NCBI RefSeq assembly: GCF_000718775.1
Contig: NZ_JOCB01000018.1
Location: 1 to 64,000, forward strand
Source: Streptomyces sp. NRRL S-31
GTDB taxonomy: Bacteria > Actinomycetota > Actinomycetes > Streptomycetales > Streptomycetaceae
Reading direction: 5' to 3'
DNA: 64,000 nucleotides
The translations under genes and the position numbers were made by a program. Of this stretch, positions 45,032-53,910 are shown one piece after another; position 1 is the stretch's first letter, and each line of letters begins with the position of its first letter. The notes under the pieces are model-generated. The model had not been told where the DNA came from. It made no database searches and worked only from the letters and a program-made list of their open reading frames with translations.

Positions 45032-46045
45032 ATGCCCGGCAAGGGTAAGCACCGACGCGCCAAGACCCCGCGTCTTTCCCGCTCCATAGCCGTCGCCGGA
45101 ACCGGCGGCGCCGCCCTGGCCCTCCCGCTCCTCGGAGCGGCCGAATCCCACGCCGCGACCCCGGCGGCCCCGTCCGCCTCCGGGAAGACCACGACCCCGG
45201 CTGCCCCGTCCGGCTCCGGGATGACCGTGCAGATCCAGACGGCGAAGAAGGCCGCAAAGACCGCCGCCACGGCGCGCGCGGACGTGCGCGTGTACAAGGT
45301 GCGCAGCGGTGACTGCCTCTCGAAGATCGCCGCCGAGCAGCACGTCAGCGGCGGTTGGCAGCGGCTCTACGACGACAACCGGCGGGCGGTCGGCGCCGAC
45401 CCGTCGCTCATCCACCCGGGTCTGGCACTCACCCTCGGCAAGAAGGCGGCGCCGGCCCCCGCCCACACCGCCGCGTCCCGGCAGACCGAGACCGCGCCGC
45501 GCCCCGCCAAGGCCGCGCCCCAGCACACCAAGGCCGCGCCCCGGCACACCAGGACCGCGGTGAAGCCCGCCCACCGCCCGCGTGCGTCCCAGGCCCACCG
45601 GCCCACCGGGTCCGGCACCGCACGGCGGGTCTCCACCGGCTTCACCCTCCCGGTGACCGGCGCCCCCATAGGCACCGCCTACCGCGTGGCCGGCGGCATG
45701 TGGTCCAGCGGCCACCACACGGGCGTCGACTTCGTGGTGCCGACCGGCACCCCCCTCAAGGCCGTCGGCGCGGGCACCGTCGTCTCCGCCGGCTGGGGCG
45801 GCGCCTACGGCAACCAGGTCGTCATCAAGCTGCACGACGGCCGGTACGCCCAGTACGCCCACCTCTCGCGGCTGTTCGTCTCGGCCGGCCAGGCCGTGAC
45901 CGCGGGCCGGCAGATCGGCCTCTCCGGCGCCACCGGCAACGTCACCGGCCCGCACCTGCACTTCGAGATCCGCACCACGCCGAACTACGGCTCCGACATC
46001 GACCCGCTCGGCTACCTGCGCGGGCACGGCGTCTCCGTCGGCTGA
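45032..46045 (+). CDS. Secreted LysM and M23-peptidase cell-wall hydrolase
   Basis: A 337-aa exported protein. The signal sequence is a basic MPGKGKHRRAKTPRLSRSIA start, a hydrophobic stretch (VAGTGGAALALPLLG) and AESHAA cleavage region near residue 43. A LysM domain (about 88-136: YKVRSGDCLSKIAAEQHVSGGWQRLYDDNRRAVG) binds peptidoglycan. An Ala/Thr/Pro/Lys/His-rich linker with repeats (KAAPQHTKAAPRHT) follows, then a lysostaphin-type M23 peptidase (about 215-330) with the zinc ligands in HHTGVDF and HLHFEI. It should cleave peptide cross-links in the wall during growth or germination. The ATG is five to seven bases after GGAGAGGA at the end of the riboswitch. Confidence 0.92.
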   Translation: MPGKGKHRRAKTPRLSRSIAVAGTGGAALALPLLGAAESHAATPAAPSASGKTTTPAAPSGSGMTVQIQTAKKAAKTAATARADVRVYKVRSGDCLSKIAAEQHVSGGWQRLYDDNRRAVGADPSLIHPGLALTLGKKAAPAPAHTAASRQTETAPRPAKAAPQHTKAAPRHTRTAVKPAHRPRASQAHRPTGSGTARRVSTGFTLPVTGAPIGTAYRVAGGMWSSGHHTGVDFVVPTGTPLKAVGAGTVVSAGWGGAYGNQVVIKLHDGRYAQYAHLSRLFVSAGQAVTAGRQIGLSGATGNVTGPHLHFEIRTTPNYGSDIDPLGYLRGHGVSVG

Positions 46046-46080
46046 CCGCCGCCCCCGCAGCACCCGCCCGGCACCCCGTC

Positions 46081-46114
46081 GAAGGCCGGACCCGCGATCC
46101 CGGGTCCGGCCTTC
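46081..46114 (+). terminator. Terminator after the M23 peptidase gene
   Basis: A perfect 14-bp stem (GAAGGCCGGACCCG at 46081-46094 and its complement at 46101-46114) with a 6-base loop lies 36 bp after the stop codon. Confidence 0.8.
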
Positions 46115-46252
46115 GGCGCGCCCGGCTCCAACAGCCGCGCGGGCGGCCGTATTCCTGAGATCGCCCAACCTTTACGAGTGGCTTATATCACCGTTCGTCA
46201 ACCCCGCCTTACGGTCGCGTAGGTCACATCCCAAGGTGAATCATGGTCCGCC

Positions 46253-47071
46253 GTGGCAAACGATTCGAAGAGTGACAACAGATCAGTGATCGGGTCGTAC
46301 GTGGCGGTGGGGGACAGCTTCACCGAGGGCGTCGGCGACCCCGGGCCGGACGGGGCGTTCGTGGGCTGGGCCGACCGCTTCGCGGTGCTGCTCGCCGACC
46401 GGCGCCCCGAGGGCGACTTCCAGTACACCAACCTCGCCGTGCGCGGCAAACTCCTGGACCAGATCGTGGCCGACCAGCTCCCGCAGGCCGCCGCCATGGC
46501 CCCGGACCTGGTCTCCTTCTGCGCGGGCGGCAACGACATCATCCGCCCGGGCACCGATCCCGACGAGGTGGCCGAGCGTTTCGAACGCGCCGTGGCCCGG
46601 CTGACCGAGGCCGCCGGCACCGTGCTGGTGACGACCGGTTTCGACACCCGTGGCGTACCCGTCCTCAAGCACCTGCGCGGCAAGATCGCCACCTACAACG
46701 GGCACGTCCGCGCCATCGCCGACCGGTACGGCTGCCCCGTGCTCGACCTGTGGTCCCTGAAGTCCGTACAGGACCGCAGGGCCTGGGACAGCGACCGCCT
46801 GCACCTCTCGCCCGAGGGGCACACGCGCGTGGCGCTGCGCGCCGGACAGGCCCTCGGCCTGGACGTCCCGGCCGACCCGGAGCAGCCCTGGCCGCCGCTG
46901 CCGCCCCGCGGCACCCTGGACATCCGCCGCGACGACGTCCAGTGGGCGCGCGAGTACCTCGTCCCCTGGATCGGACGCCGGCTGCGCGGCGAGTCCTCCG
47001 GCGACCACGTGACCGCCAAGGGCGCCCTCTCGCCGGACGACATCAAGATGCGCATCGCCTCCGTGGCCTGA
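46253..47071 (+). CDS. SGNH/GDSL-family hydrolase
   Basis: A 272-aa esterase-like enzyme. Block I is YVAVGDSFTEGVGDPGPDG with the nucleophilic serine, block II NLAVRGKLL, block III FCAGGNDII with the oxyanion Asn, and block V SDRLHLSPEGHTRVALR with catalytic Asp and His. The N-terminus (MANDSKSDNRS) lacks a signal peptide, so it is probably intracellular, unlike many secreted Streptomyces GDSL lipases. The natural ester is unknown; acetylated sugars or acyl chains are common choices. The GTG at 46253 is the only start before block I with a reasonable context. It stands alone between the M23 gene and a convergent TetR gene. Confidence 0.88.
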   Translation: MANDSKSDNRSVIGSYVAVGDSFTEGVGDPGPDGAFVGWADRFAVLLADRRPEGDFQYTNLAVRGKLLDQIVADQLPQAAAMAPDLVSFCAGGNDIIRPGTDPDEVAERFERAVARLTEAAGTVLVTTGFDTRGVPVLKHLRGKIATYNGHVRAIADRYGCPVLDLWSLKSVQDRRAWDSDRLHLSPEGHTRVALRAGQALGLDVPADPEQPWPPLPPRGTLDIRRDDVQWAREYLVPWIGRRLRGESSGDHVTAKGALSPDDIKMRIASVA

Positions 47072-47129
47072 CCCCGCCGGCCGCGCCCCGGACCGCCCGC
47101 TGCGGCGGCCCGGGACGCGGCCGGCGCGC

Positions 47130-47750
47130 TCACCGCTCCCGTCCGGTCAACGCCGCGCGGTCCAGGCCCAGTTCCCGGGCGAGGGCGTCGTCCACCCAGC
47201 GCTGCGCCCGGGACCGCGGCACCGCGCCCGGGTACGACGTCAGCTGCACGGCCAGCCCGTCCAGCAGCGCCGTCAGCCGCAGCGCCGCACCGGCCGGGTC
47301 CGCGCAGGCGAACTCGCCCGCCGTCACACCCTCCGCGATGACCTCCGTGATCGCCGCCTTCCACTGCCGGTCCAGGTCCCGGGTGACCTCCCGCAGGGCG
47401 GGCTCGCGCAGGGCCACCGCCCAGCCCTCGATCCACAGCCGCCAGCCCTTGGCCTGGCCCGTCGGCGCGTACCAGCGCACGGCCGACCGCAACCGGCGCA
47501 GCGCGGTCGTCCGCCGGCCCACCAGCTTGCGCAGCCGCGCCAGATCGTCCTCCGCCGCGTACGCGAACGCGGCGGCGACCAGTTTCTCCTTCGTGGAGAA
47601 GTGGTACAGCACCAGCGCGTTGCTCACGCCGAGCACCGCGGCCACGTCGGCGATCCTGACCGCCGCCACGCCCCGCGCCTCGATCTGCTCGATGGCGGCC
47701 CGCAGCAGTTCCTCCCGCCGCTCCGCCACGCTCAACCGCACTCTCGCCAC
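47130..47750 (-). CDS. TetR/AcrR-family transcriptional regulator (BetI-like)
   Basis: A 206-aa repressor. The helix-turn-helix is ERREELLRAAIEQIEARGVAAVRIADVAAVLGVSNALVLYHFSTKEKLVAAAFAYAAE (about 10-65). The ligand domain contains WRLWIEGWAVALREPALRE, a pattern seen in the BetI_C (TetR_C_6) group, and ends with VDDALARELGLDRAAL. The GTG start at 47750 is followed immediately by conserved sequence. It is divergent from the metallo-beta-lactamase-fold gene, with 172 bp between, so that gene is the likeliest target besides its own promoter. No obvious palindrome was seen in the gap. Confidence 0.88.
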   Translation of the reverse strand: MARVRLSVAERREELLRAAIEQIEARGVAAVRIADVAAVLGVSNALVLYHFSTKEKLVAAAFAYAAEDDLARLRKLVGRRTTALRRLRSAVRWYAPTGQAKGWRLWIEGWAVALREPALREVTRDLDRQWKAAITEVIAEGVTAGEFACADPAGAALRLTALLDGLAVQLTSYPGAVPRSRAQRWVDDALARELGLDRAALTGRER

Positions 47751-47922
47751 CCCGTCACCCTAGTGGCTCACCCCGGCGCCGCCGAAGCCGTCCGGTACCC
47801 CCGCGGACGCCGTACCGCACGCCGGTGACGGCCGGCCGCACCCCGCCGCACCCCGCCGTGCCCGCACCGCCGCGGGCGCCGACCATAATGGAGCACCTCG
47901 ATCCACTCCACCAGGAGGTACC

Positions 47923-49116
47923 GTGACCGGTTTGCGTTCCGCGAGCTCCGGGCTGCGCGCGCTGCGGCCCGCCGCGTTCGGGGCGGACCCGGGCGGTGAC
48001 CGCCTGGCACGCATCCGCCGCTCCCCGCACTTCGCGGACGGTGTCTTCCAGAACCCGGGAGGCCCCGCCCGCACCCGGCCCAGCGGCTCCACCCTGGACC
48101 TCGCGAAGGTGTTCCTGGACAAGGACACCCGGCCGCTGCGCGCGCCGAAGGGCACCGTCCCGGTGCACCCCACGACCTTCGCCGACCTGGCCGAGCCGCC
48201 CGCGACCGGACTCCGGCTGACCTGGGCGGGGCACTCCAGCGTGCTCGCCGAGATCGACGGCCACCGGGTCCTGTTCGACCCCGTCTGGGGCGAGCGCTGC
48301 TCCCCGTTCCCCTTCGCCGGGCCCAAGCGGCTGCACCCGGTGCCGCTGCCGCTGGCCGCGCTCGGTCCGGTCGACGTGGTCGTCATCTCGCACGACCACT
48401 ACGATCACCTGGACCTGCCCACCATCAAGGCGCTGGCCGGCACGGACACGCTGTTCGCCGTGCCGCTCGGCGTCGGCGCTCACCTGGAGCACTGGGGCGT
48501 CTCCCCGGACCGGCTGCGCGAACTGGACTGGCACGAGTCCACCCGGGTCGGCGGCCTCACCCTCACCGCCACCCCGGCCCGCCACTTCTGCGGCCGGGGC
48601 CTGCGCAACACCCAGCACACCCTCTGGGCGTCCTGGGTCGTCGCCGGCGAGGAGCACCGGATCTACCACAGCGGCGACACCGGCTACTTCGACGGCTTCG
48701 AGGACATCGGCGCCGCGCACGGCCCGTTCGACGCCACGATGATCCAGATCGGGGCGTACAGCGAGTTCTGGCCCGACATCCACATGACCCCCGAGGAGGG
48801 CCTGCGCGCCCACCTCGACCTCCAGGGCGGGGCGCCGCACGGCGTGCTGCTGCCGATCCACTGGGGCACCTTCAACCTCGCCCCGCACCCCTGGGCGGAG
48901 CCGGGGGAGTGGACCAAGGAGGCCGCCGAGGAGGCCGGCCAGGCGGTGGCCCTGCCGCGTCCGGGCGAGCCCTTCGAACCCGCCGGCAAGCTGCCGGCGG
49001 AGGCGTGGTGGCAGACCGTCTCCGGGCCGATCGCACACCCGTGGCGCCGTCCTCGGATCGTCGAGGCAGGGACTGAGACGAGCAACGCCGACCTCGACCT
49101 CGCGGGCGGGCGGTGA
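47923..49116 (+). CDS. Metallo-beta-lactamase-fold hydrolase (UlaG / NAPE-PLD-like)
   Basis: A 397-aa metal-dependent hydrolase. The signature His-x-His-x-Asp-His is ISHDHYDHLDLP (about 162-167), with further ligands in TATPARHFCGRG (His), YHSGDTGYFDGF (Asp) and LLPIHWGTFNLAPHPWAEP (His). WAGHSSVLAEIDGHRVLFDPVWGERCSP is the N-terminal strand pair of the L-ascorbate-6-phosphate lactonase/N-acyl-phosphatidylethanolamine phospholipase D branch. The family cleaves lactone or phosphodiester bonds, and the substrate here is unknown. The GTG has a near-perfect AGGAGGT ribosome site, and CATAAT at 47884 may be the -10 element. It is divergently placed from a TetR gene. Confidence 0.9.
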   Translation: MTGLRSASSGLRALRPAAFGADPGGDRLARIRRSPHFADGVFQNPGGPARTRPSGSTLDLAKVFLDKDTRPLRAPKGTVPVHPTTFADLAEPPATGLRLTWAGHSSVLAEIDGHRVLFDPVWGERCSPFPFAGPKRLHPVPLPLAALGPVDVVVISHDHYDHLDLPTIKALAGTDTLFAVPLGVGAHLEHWGVSPDRLRELDWHESTRVGGLTLTATPARHFCGRGLRNTQHTLWASWVVAGEEHRIYHSGDTGYFDGFEDIGAAHGPFDATMIQIGAYSEFWPDIHMTPEEGLRAHLDLQGGAPHGVLLPIHWGTFNLAPHPWAEPGEWTKEAAEEAGQAVALPRPGEPFEPAGKLPAEAWWQTVSGPIAHPWRRPRIVEAGTETSNADLDLAGGR

Positions 49117-49542
49117 CGCCGGGCGCTACGGCAGCCCGGTGACACCACAACTCGCCTGCGGACTCCGCGATCAGGCGACGGGGGTCGTCAGCGGCCTCGG
49201 AACTCCGTTCCGGCAGCTCGCGCAGCCACAGCATCGCGTCGCCACCGGACGTACCCCCTGACTGGTGGAGCTGCCATGGCGCCCGGTGTGACCACCGTGA
49301 GCGGGAAATCGTCGGGGACGCCACCGTCGGATCCCGTGCGGCACCGGCCGGCGAGTAAGGCCACCGATTCCGGCATGGACGGAACGGCGGCGCCGGACAT
49401 TTCCAGCGGCGGGCGGCGGTGGGGCAGGGTGGAAGAGGCCGCCCCACCGCGCCGGGGGGACACCGTCACCGCACGGTTCCTTCCCGATCTGCCGCGCGGT
49501 GACAGCCCGGCCGTCCCCCCGACCCACCCTGCGAAGGAGTGC
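49117..49542. other. Gene-free stretch upstream of the ABM monooxygenase gene
   Basis: Frames here are open but have no conserved sequence. The frame of the following monooxygenase extends back to 49276 with low-complexity residues, and a minus-strand frame reads LWLRELPERSSEAADDP without a recognisable family. I see no strong inverted repeat or promoter that I would defend; it may hold the control region of the next gene or a decayed ORF. Confidence 0.5.
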
Positions 49543-49878
49543 ATGATGATCTTCATCACCGTAAAGTTCCCCGTCCGTCCCGAGCGGAGTGCGGACTGGA
49601 TCGACCTCGTCGACGACTTCACCCAGGCCACCCGGAGCGAGCCGGGCAACCTGTTCTTCGAGTGGTCCCGCAGCGTGGACGACCCGAACGAGTTCGTCCT
49701 CGTGGAGGCGTTCCGCGATGCCGACGCGGGTCGTGAGCACGTCGAGTCCGCCCACTTCCGGCAGGCCATGGAGACCATGTCGTACGCCGTCGCCGCGACC
49801 CCGAAGATTGTCAGTGTGGAGATACCCGACCGAGAGGGCTGGGCCCCGATGGCCGAGGTCTCTCCCCGTCAGGCATGA
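49543..49878 (+). CDS. Antibiotic biosynthesis monooxygenase (ABM) domain protein
   Basis: A 111-aa dimeric alpha+beta barrel protein. MIFITVKFPVRPERSADWIDLVDDFTQATRSEPGNLFFEWSRSVDDPNEFVLVEAFRDADAGREHVESAHF contains the three ABM strands and the usual EPGNL...FEW...P..FVLVE...D..A...H..S.HF pattern. Relatives include quinol monooxygenase YgiN and LsrG, and they act without metal or flavin on quinones or reactive dicarbonyls. AAGGAG lies three bases before the ATG at 49543 and six before a second ATG at 49546; the second start is equally credible. It is 200 bp upstream of an IclR regulator gene on the same strand, a plausible functional pair. Confidence 0.85.
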   Translation: MMIFITVKFPVRPERSADWIDLVDDFTQATRSEPGNLFFEWSRSVDDPNEFVLVEAFRDADAGREHVESAHFRQAMETMSYAVAATPKIVSVEIPDREGWAPMAEVSPRQA

Positions 49879-50078
49879 CGACGGCCACGGGGGAGGAGCG
49901 GAAGCCGAGGTCTCCGACCCCTCGGCACCACCCGGGGTCCGTCCCGGCCGAGGTCGGCGCACCCGGTGGGCAGGGAGGGTGACGCTCCCCCTGCGAGAAT
50001 GGCGGGAGCGGGGCCGGCGGCCGACTCGATCGGGGCACGTGCACGCGGAACAGGGACGAACGAAGCAGGGGAGGCGCC

Positions 50079-50837
50079 ATGCCCGGTCAGACCGGGCCGC
50101 GAGCAGCGGAGCGCATCCTCGAGGTGCTGGAACTCGTCGCCGAGGCGGCCGGGCCGGTATCGGCCAAAACCCTGGCCCGCAGTCTCGGCTGCGCCCTGTC
50201 CACCGTGTACACCCTGCTCACCCCACTCACCCAACGCGGATACCTGGTACGCGCGGACGGCGGCTACGAACTCGGCTACCGGGTCCCCGCCCTGCACCGC
50301 TCGTTCCAGCGGCAGACGGGTGTGGACGACGGCATCGACGGACTGCTGGCGAGGTTGCAGCACGCCACCCGCGCCTCGGCCAACTACGTGGCCTTCCAGG
50401 GCGACGGCCTGGTGATCGCGGACGTCAGGACCGTCAGTCCCCGAGGTGAGGAACGGCCCGCTCTGGGCGTCGGGGTCGATCCGCGGACCCACGCCTACGC
50501 CCACGGCAAGATCGCGCTGGCGGCCGCGAGCCCGGCAGCGCGCCGTCGATACCTGGAAGAGCCCGGTCTGCGCCGGTTCACCCCGCACACGATCGCGTCC
50601 GCCACACGACTCGACGAGGAACTGCGGCGGATCCGGCGTTCCGGAGTCGCTCTGGACGTCGAGGAAGCCCGGCCGGGACTGGCCTGTCTGGCGGCGCCCG
50701 TACTCGGTGCGGACGGAACCGTGATCGGATGTGTCGCCCTGTCCGTCGATCCGGACGAACTGCGCGTCAGACGGTCGCCGTTGATCGCCACCGTGCGCCG
50801 GGCCGCCCAGGAGGCCACACAGGTCCACCACCGCTGA
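50079..50837 (+). CDS. IclR-family transcriptional regulator
   Basis: A 252-aa regulator. The winged helix is at residues 8-65 (RAAERILEVLELVAEAAGPVSAKTLARSLGCALSTVYTLLTPLTQRGYLVRA). The IclR effector domain occupies 85-250 (ASANYVAFQGDGLVIADVRTV, GVDPRTHAYAHGKIALAAASPAARRRYLE, SGVALDVEEARPGLACLAAPVLGADGTVIGCVALSVD), including the usual Gly/Cys/Ala-rich end of the effector pocket. The ATG has GGGGAG seven bases upstream. Such proteins commonly respond to aromatic acids or glyoxylate-type metabolites, and the preceding ABM monooxygenase may be a target. Confidence 0.9.
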   Translation: MPGQTGPRAAERILEVLELVAEAAGPVSAKTLARSLGCALSTVYTLLTPLTQRGYLVRADGGYELGYRVPALHRSFQRQTGVDDGIDGLLARLQHATRASANYVAFQGDGLVIADVRTVSPRGEERPALGVGVDPRTHAYAHGKIALAAASPAARRRYLEEPGLRRFTPHTIASATRLDEELRRIRRSGVALDVEEARPGLACLAAPVLGADGTVIGCVALSVDPDELRVRRSPLIATVRRAAQEATQVHHR

Positions 50838-51418
50838 GCTGTCCTTTTCCGGACGACAGCCTCTTCGGGCTCGCCACCGCACACCCGCGTAGCGCACGCA
50901 CTTTGTACGTGCGCTTCGTCGTGTGCCCGTGCGTTCCGGCTTCTCCGCCCGCCTGGCCACGGCCAAAGCAAACACTCTCTGTGATGGGAGGCTGGGAATC
51001 GGACCGCTGCCCAGGGTTCTCGCCGGTCCCCTTCGGGGTGGGTGGGAAGCGCGCTGCGGCGTGCGCGGGGGCGCTCGGCGCGGAGGAGGAGAACGGGGCG
51101 CGACTCACCCGTTTTCCCTCCGCGACCACTTCTGACCAGCGCTGATCGATCTTGCCTGAGTCCGGTCGCCCGCCGAACGGCGGTCATCGGACTTTCGTAC
51201 GGCCCCTCATACCAGAGCGGGACGCTCCCCGGGGGACTTCGCCAACTGCCCACCGAGCAGGGCGCGCAGGCAACTACTGTGAGTGTCCGTAGGGCGACAC
51301 GCGGCCGGACTCACCGGTCCGGTCGGCCCACGCCGCGATGACGTGTGCCCGCATCGACGCATGCCCGCAGCGCACCGCACGAGGACACCAGGCCCGACGG
51401 ACCAGTACGAGGACGCAG
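50838..51418. other. Gene-free 581-bp region upstream of the conservon
   Basis: No frame here shows conserved protein sequence. There is a short inverted repeat GCACG...CGTGC (50897-50914), which may be the IclR terminator. Further on, TACTGT (51273-51278) could be a -10 element for the conservon, about 140 bp from its start; a matching -35 is not convincing. Open frames running from 51283 into the kinase gene are Arg/Pro-rich shadows. Confidence 0.45.
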
Positions 51419-53824
51419 ATGTCTCACCTCCGAGCACCGGCCACCCGCGCCGACCGCCGCGAGGGCGGCCGGCACGGGCGGCCGGTCGCCCGACCCGCCC
51501 CCGCACTGCCCGACCCGCACATACGGCCCCAGCTCATGCGGCTCGCCGTGCTGCCGCCCCTCGCGGTCGCGCTCGGCGCCAGCGCGGCGGTGCTGTTCAG
51601 CGTCCGCTCCGCCGGCACCCGCACCAGCCCCCTCCTGTGGGCCGTGATCGCCGGGGCGGTCGGCGTGACCGTCGCCGGCATCCTGATCGCCGCCGTGGCC
51701 GCCGACCGCGCCGCCCGCTCGGTCACCGACCGCGTCGACGCGCTCCGCCGCGCCGCCGCGCAGGGCGAGGCCGACCTGCACGCCCTGGTCGACGCGCTGC
51801 GCCGGGGCGAGAGCCCGCCGCGGCGCAGCCAGCGCCGCCGGCTCCCCGCGGACGCCGACGACTTCGAACTGCTCGCCGCCGACCTGACCCGCGCGCACGA
51901 CGGCGCCGTCACCGCCGTCGTACGGGCCGCCCAGCTCTCCAGCCGTACGGGCAGCGAACAGAAACTGGAGGTCTTCGTCAACCTCGCCCGCCGGCTCCAG
52001 TCGCTCGTACACCGGGAAATCCTGATCCTCGACGACCTGGAGAACGAGATCGAGGACCCCGGTCTGCTCAAGGGGCTGTTCCACGTCGACCACCTGGCCA
52101 CCCGCATCCGGCGGCACGCCGAGAACCTCGCCGTGCTCGGCGGCGCGGTCTCCCGCCGGCAGTGGAGCAACCCGGTCAGCATGACCGAGGTGCTGCGCTC
52201 CGCCATCGCCGAGGTCGAGCAGTACCCCCGGGTCAAACTGGTGCCGCCCGTCGACGGCGAACTGCGCGGCCACGCCGTCGCCGACGTCATCCACCTGCTC
52301 GCCGAACTCATCGAGAACGCCACGGTGTTCTCCGCCCCGCACACCCAGGTGCTGCTCCGCGCCAGCCTCGTCACCTCCGGGCTCGCCGTGGAGGTCGAGG
52401 ACCGCGGACTGGGGCTGCCCGTCGCCGAGCAGAACCGGATGAACGCCCTGCTCGCCGACCCCGACCAGGTCAACGTCGCCAGCCTGCTGGCCGACGGCCG
52501 TATCGGTCTCTACGTCGTCTCCCAGCTAGCCCGCCGGCACGGCATCCACGTGCGGCTCCAGAGCAACATCTACGGCGGTGTGCAGGCCGTACTCGTCGTT
52601 CCCCAGGCCGTGTTGGGCCGGACGCGGAGCGCGCCGGAGGCGGACACCGGGGCGTCACGGCAGGTACCGGTGCCCGTGCCGCCACCCGCGCGGGAACCGG
52701 CCGCGCGGCCCGCGAGCGGCACCGTGTCCGGGAACGCCACGGAGACCGTCGCGGGGAGCACCACCGAGATCGAGGCGGGGACCGACGTCGGGAACGGCTC
52801 CGCGGCCGGCGGGGGCACTGGGGTCTGGGCGGGCTCCGCGGCCGGCGGGGGCACCGGGGCCTGGGCGGGCTCCGCGGCCGGCGGGGGCACCGGGCCGGTT
52901 CCGGCCACCGGGCGGCGACTCCACGCACAGCGCGGAAGCGGGCGGCGCGACACGGAGAGCGGTACGCGCGGACGGCACGAAGGTGCCCCGGCCCCGCTGC
53001 CCGTGCGCGGCGCGCGGGAGCGTCGGCCCGCCGTCGCCGATTCCGTGCCCGGCGTCAGCGCCGAGGGCCGGGCGGTGGTGGAGGCGAACGCGGGTGTCCT
53101 GCCCGCCCCGCGCGTCGGCACGGTCGGCGGCACCGCCGACAAGCCCCTGCTGCCCCGCAGGCGCGCCCAGGAGCACATCGCGCCCCAACTGCGCGGCGGC
53201 CCGGCGCCCCGCCAGAACACCGACCGGGTCGCCGGGCACGACCCCGGCCTGATGGCCGCGTTCCGGCGCGGCATCGGACTCGCCGAGGCGCAGGCGCAGC
53301 GGAACGTGGAGTCGGGGTACGAGGAGCCGAGGTACGGGCTGGAGCATGGGAGTGTCCCCGCCATGGACTCCGGCCATATGGGCTCCGGGCACATGGGTTC
53401 CGGTCATTCCGGTCATATGGGCTCCGACGGCACAGGGTCTGCCCGGACGGCCGTCGGCCACACGGAGTCTGACCACATGGGCGTCCATGACATGGGCTCG
53501 GCCCCCACAGCCTCAGACCACACCACCTTAGACCACAGGGGCTCGGCCCACACAGCCTCAGACCACAGGGGCTTGGACCACACAGCCTCGGGCCGTACCA
53601 CCTCAGACCACGCAGCCGCAGCGCACATGGGCGCCCACGACATGGGCTCGCCCCACACAGTCCCGGACCCCACGGCCCCCGAACAGACGCCCGCCCCGGC
53701 CCCCATACCCCAGGTCCATGCCCACGCCCACGCCCCTGTCCACGCGCCCCCGCCGGACGGCAGCCGCGGCGCCGGCCGGGCCGGGGGGAGCGGCGGGAGC
53801 GGGGGGAGCGCCCCGGCCGGATGA
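51419..53824 (+). CDS. cvnA: Conservon sensor kinase-like protein CvnA with His/Met-rich C-terminal tail
   Basis: An 801-aa membrane protein, first gene of a conservon (Cvn) signalling operon. Two hydrophobic segments (about 43-60 and 67-90, LPPLAVALGASAAVLF and LLWAVIAGAVGVTVAGILI) enclose only a few extracytoplasmic residues. A dimerisation-like helical region LEVFVNLARRLQSLVHREILILDDLENEIEDPGLLKGLFHVDHLATRIRRHAENLAVLGG precedes a HATPase domain (N box LAELIENATVFSAPHTQV; EDRGLGL; ADGRIGLYVVSQLARRHGI). From residue 400 on the sequence is low-complexity: GGGTGxWAGSAA repeats near 462-500 and a tail around 645-770 with about 20 His and 8-9 Met. The codon for Leu704 is TTA, requiring the bldA tRNA. 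GAGGA precedes the ATG; the stop overlaps an ATG (ATGA). Confidence 0.88.
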   Translation: MSHLRAPATRADRREGGRHGRPVARPAPALPDPHIRPQLMRLAVLPPLAVALGASAAVLFSVRSAGTRTSPLLWAVIAGAVGVTVAGILIAAVAADRAARSVTDRVDALRRAAAQGEADLHALVDALRRGESPPRRSQRRRLPADADDFELLAADLTRAHDGAVTAVVRAAQLSSRTGSEQKLEVFVNLARRLQSLVHREILILDDLENEIEDPGLLKGLFHVDHLATRIRRHAENLAVLGGAVSRRQWSNPVSMTEVLRSAIAEVEQYPRVKLVPPVDGELRGHAVADVIHLLAELIENATVFSAPHTQVLLRASLVTSGLAVEVEDRGLGLPVAEQNRMNALLADPDQVNVASLLADGRIGLYVVSQLARRHGIHVRLQSNIYGGVQAVLVVPQAVLGRTRSAPEADTGASRQVPVPVPPPAREPAARPASGTVSGNATETVAGSTTEIEAGTDVGNGSAAGGGTGVWAGSAAGGGTGAWAGSAAGGGTGPVPATGRRLHAQRGSGRRDTESGTRGRHEGAPAPLPVRGARERRPAVADSVPGVSAEGRAVVEANAGVLPAPRVGTVGGTADKPLLPRRRAQEHIAPQLRGGPAPRQNTDRVAGHDPGLMAAFRRGIGLAEAQAQRNVESGYEEPRYGLEHGSVPAMDSGHMGSGHMGSGHSGHMGSDGTGSARTAVGHTESDHMGVHDMGSAPTASDHTTLDHRGSAHTASDHRGLDHTASGRTTSDHAAAAHMGAHDMGSPHTVPDPTAPEQTPAPAPIPQVHAHAHAPVHAPPPDGSRGAGRAGGSGGSGGSAPAG

Positions 53825-53910
53825 GCACGTCCGCACCCGCACGTCGTACCCCCACCCCCAGCGCTCCCGCAGACATGCGGACCCCAAGGACCCCAAGGAG
53901 TCGATCCACC

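Noticed and set aside
51283..53472. Arg/Pro-rich plus-strand frame overlapping cvnA
   Set aside because: A shadow frame of the kinase gene with no domain, no ribosome site and extreme Arg content.
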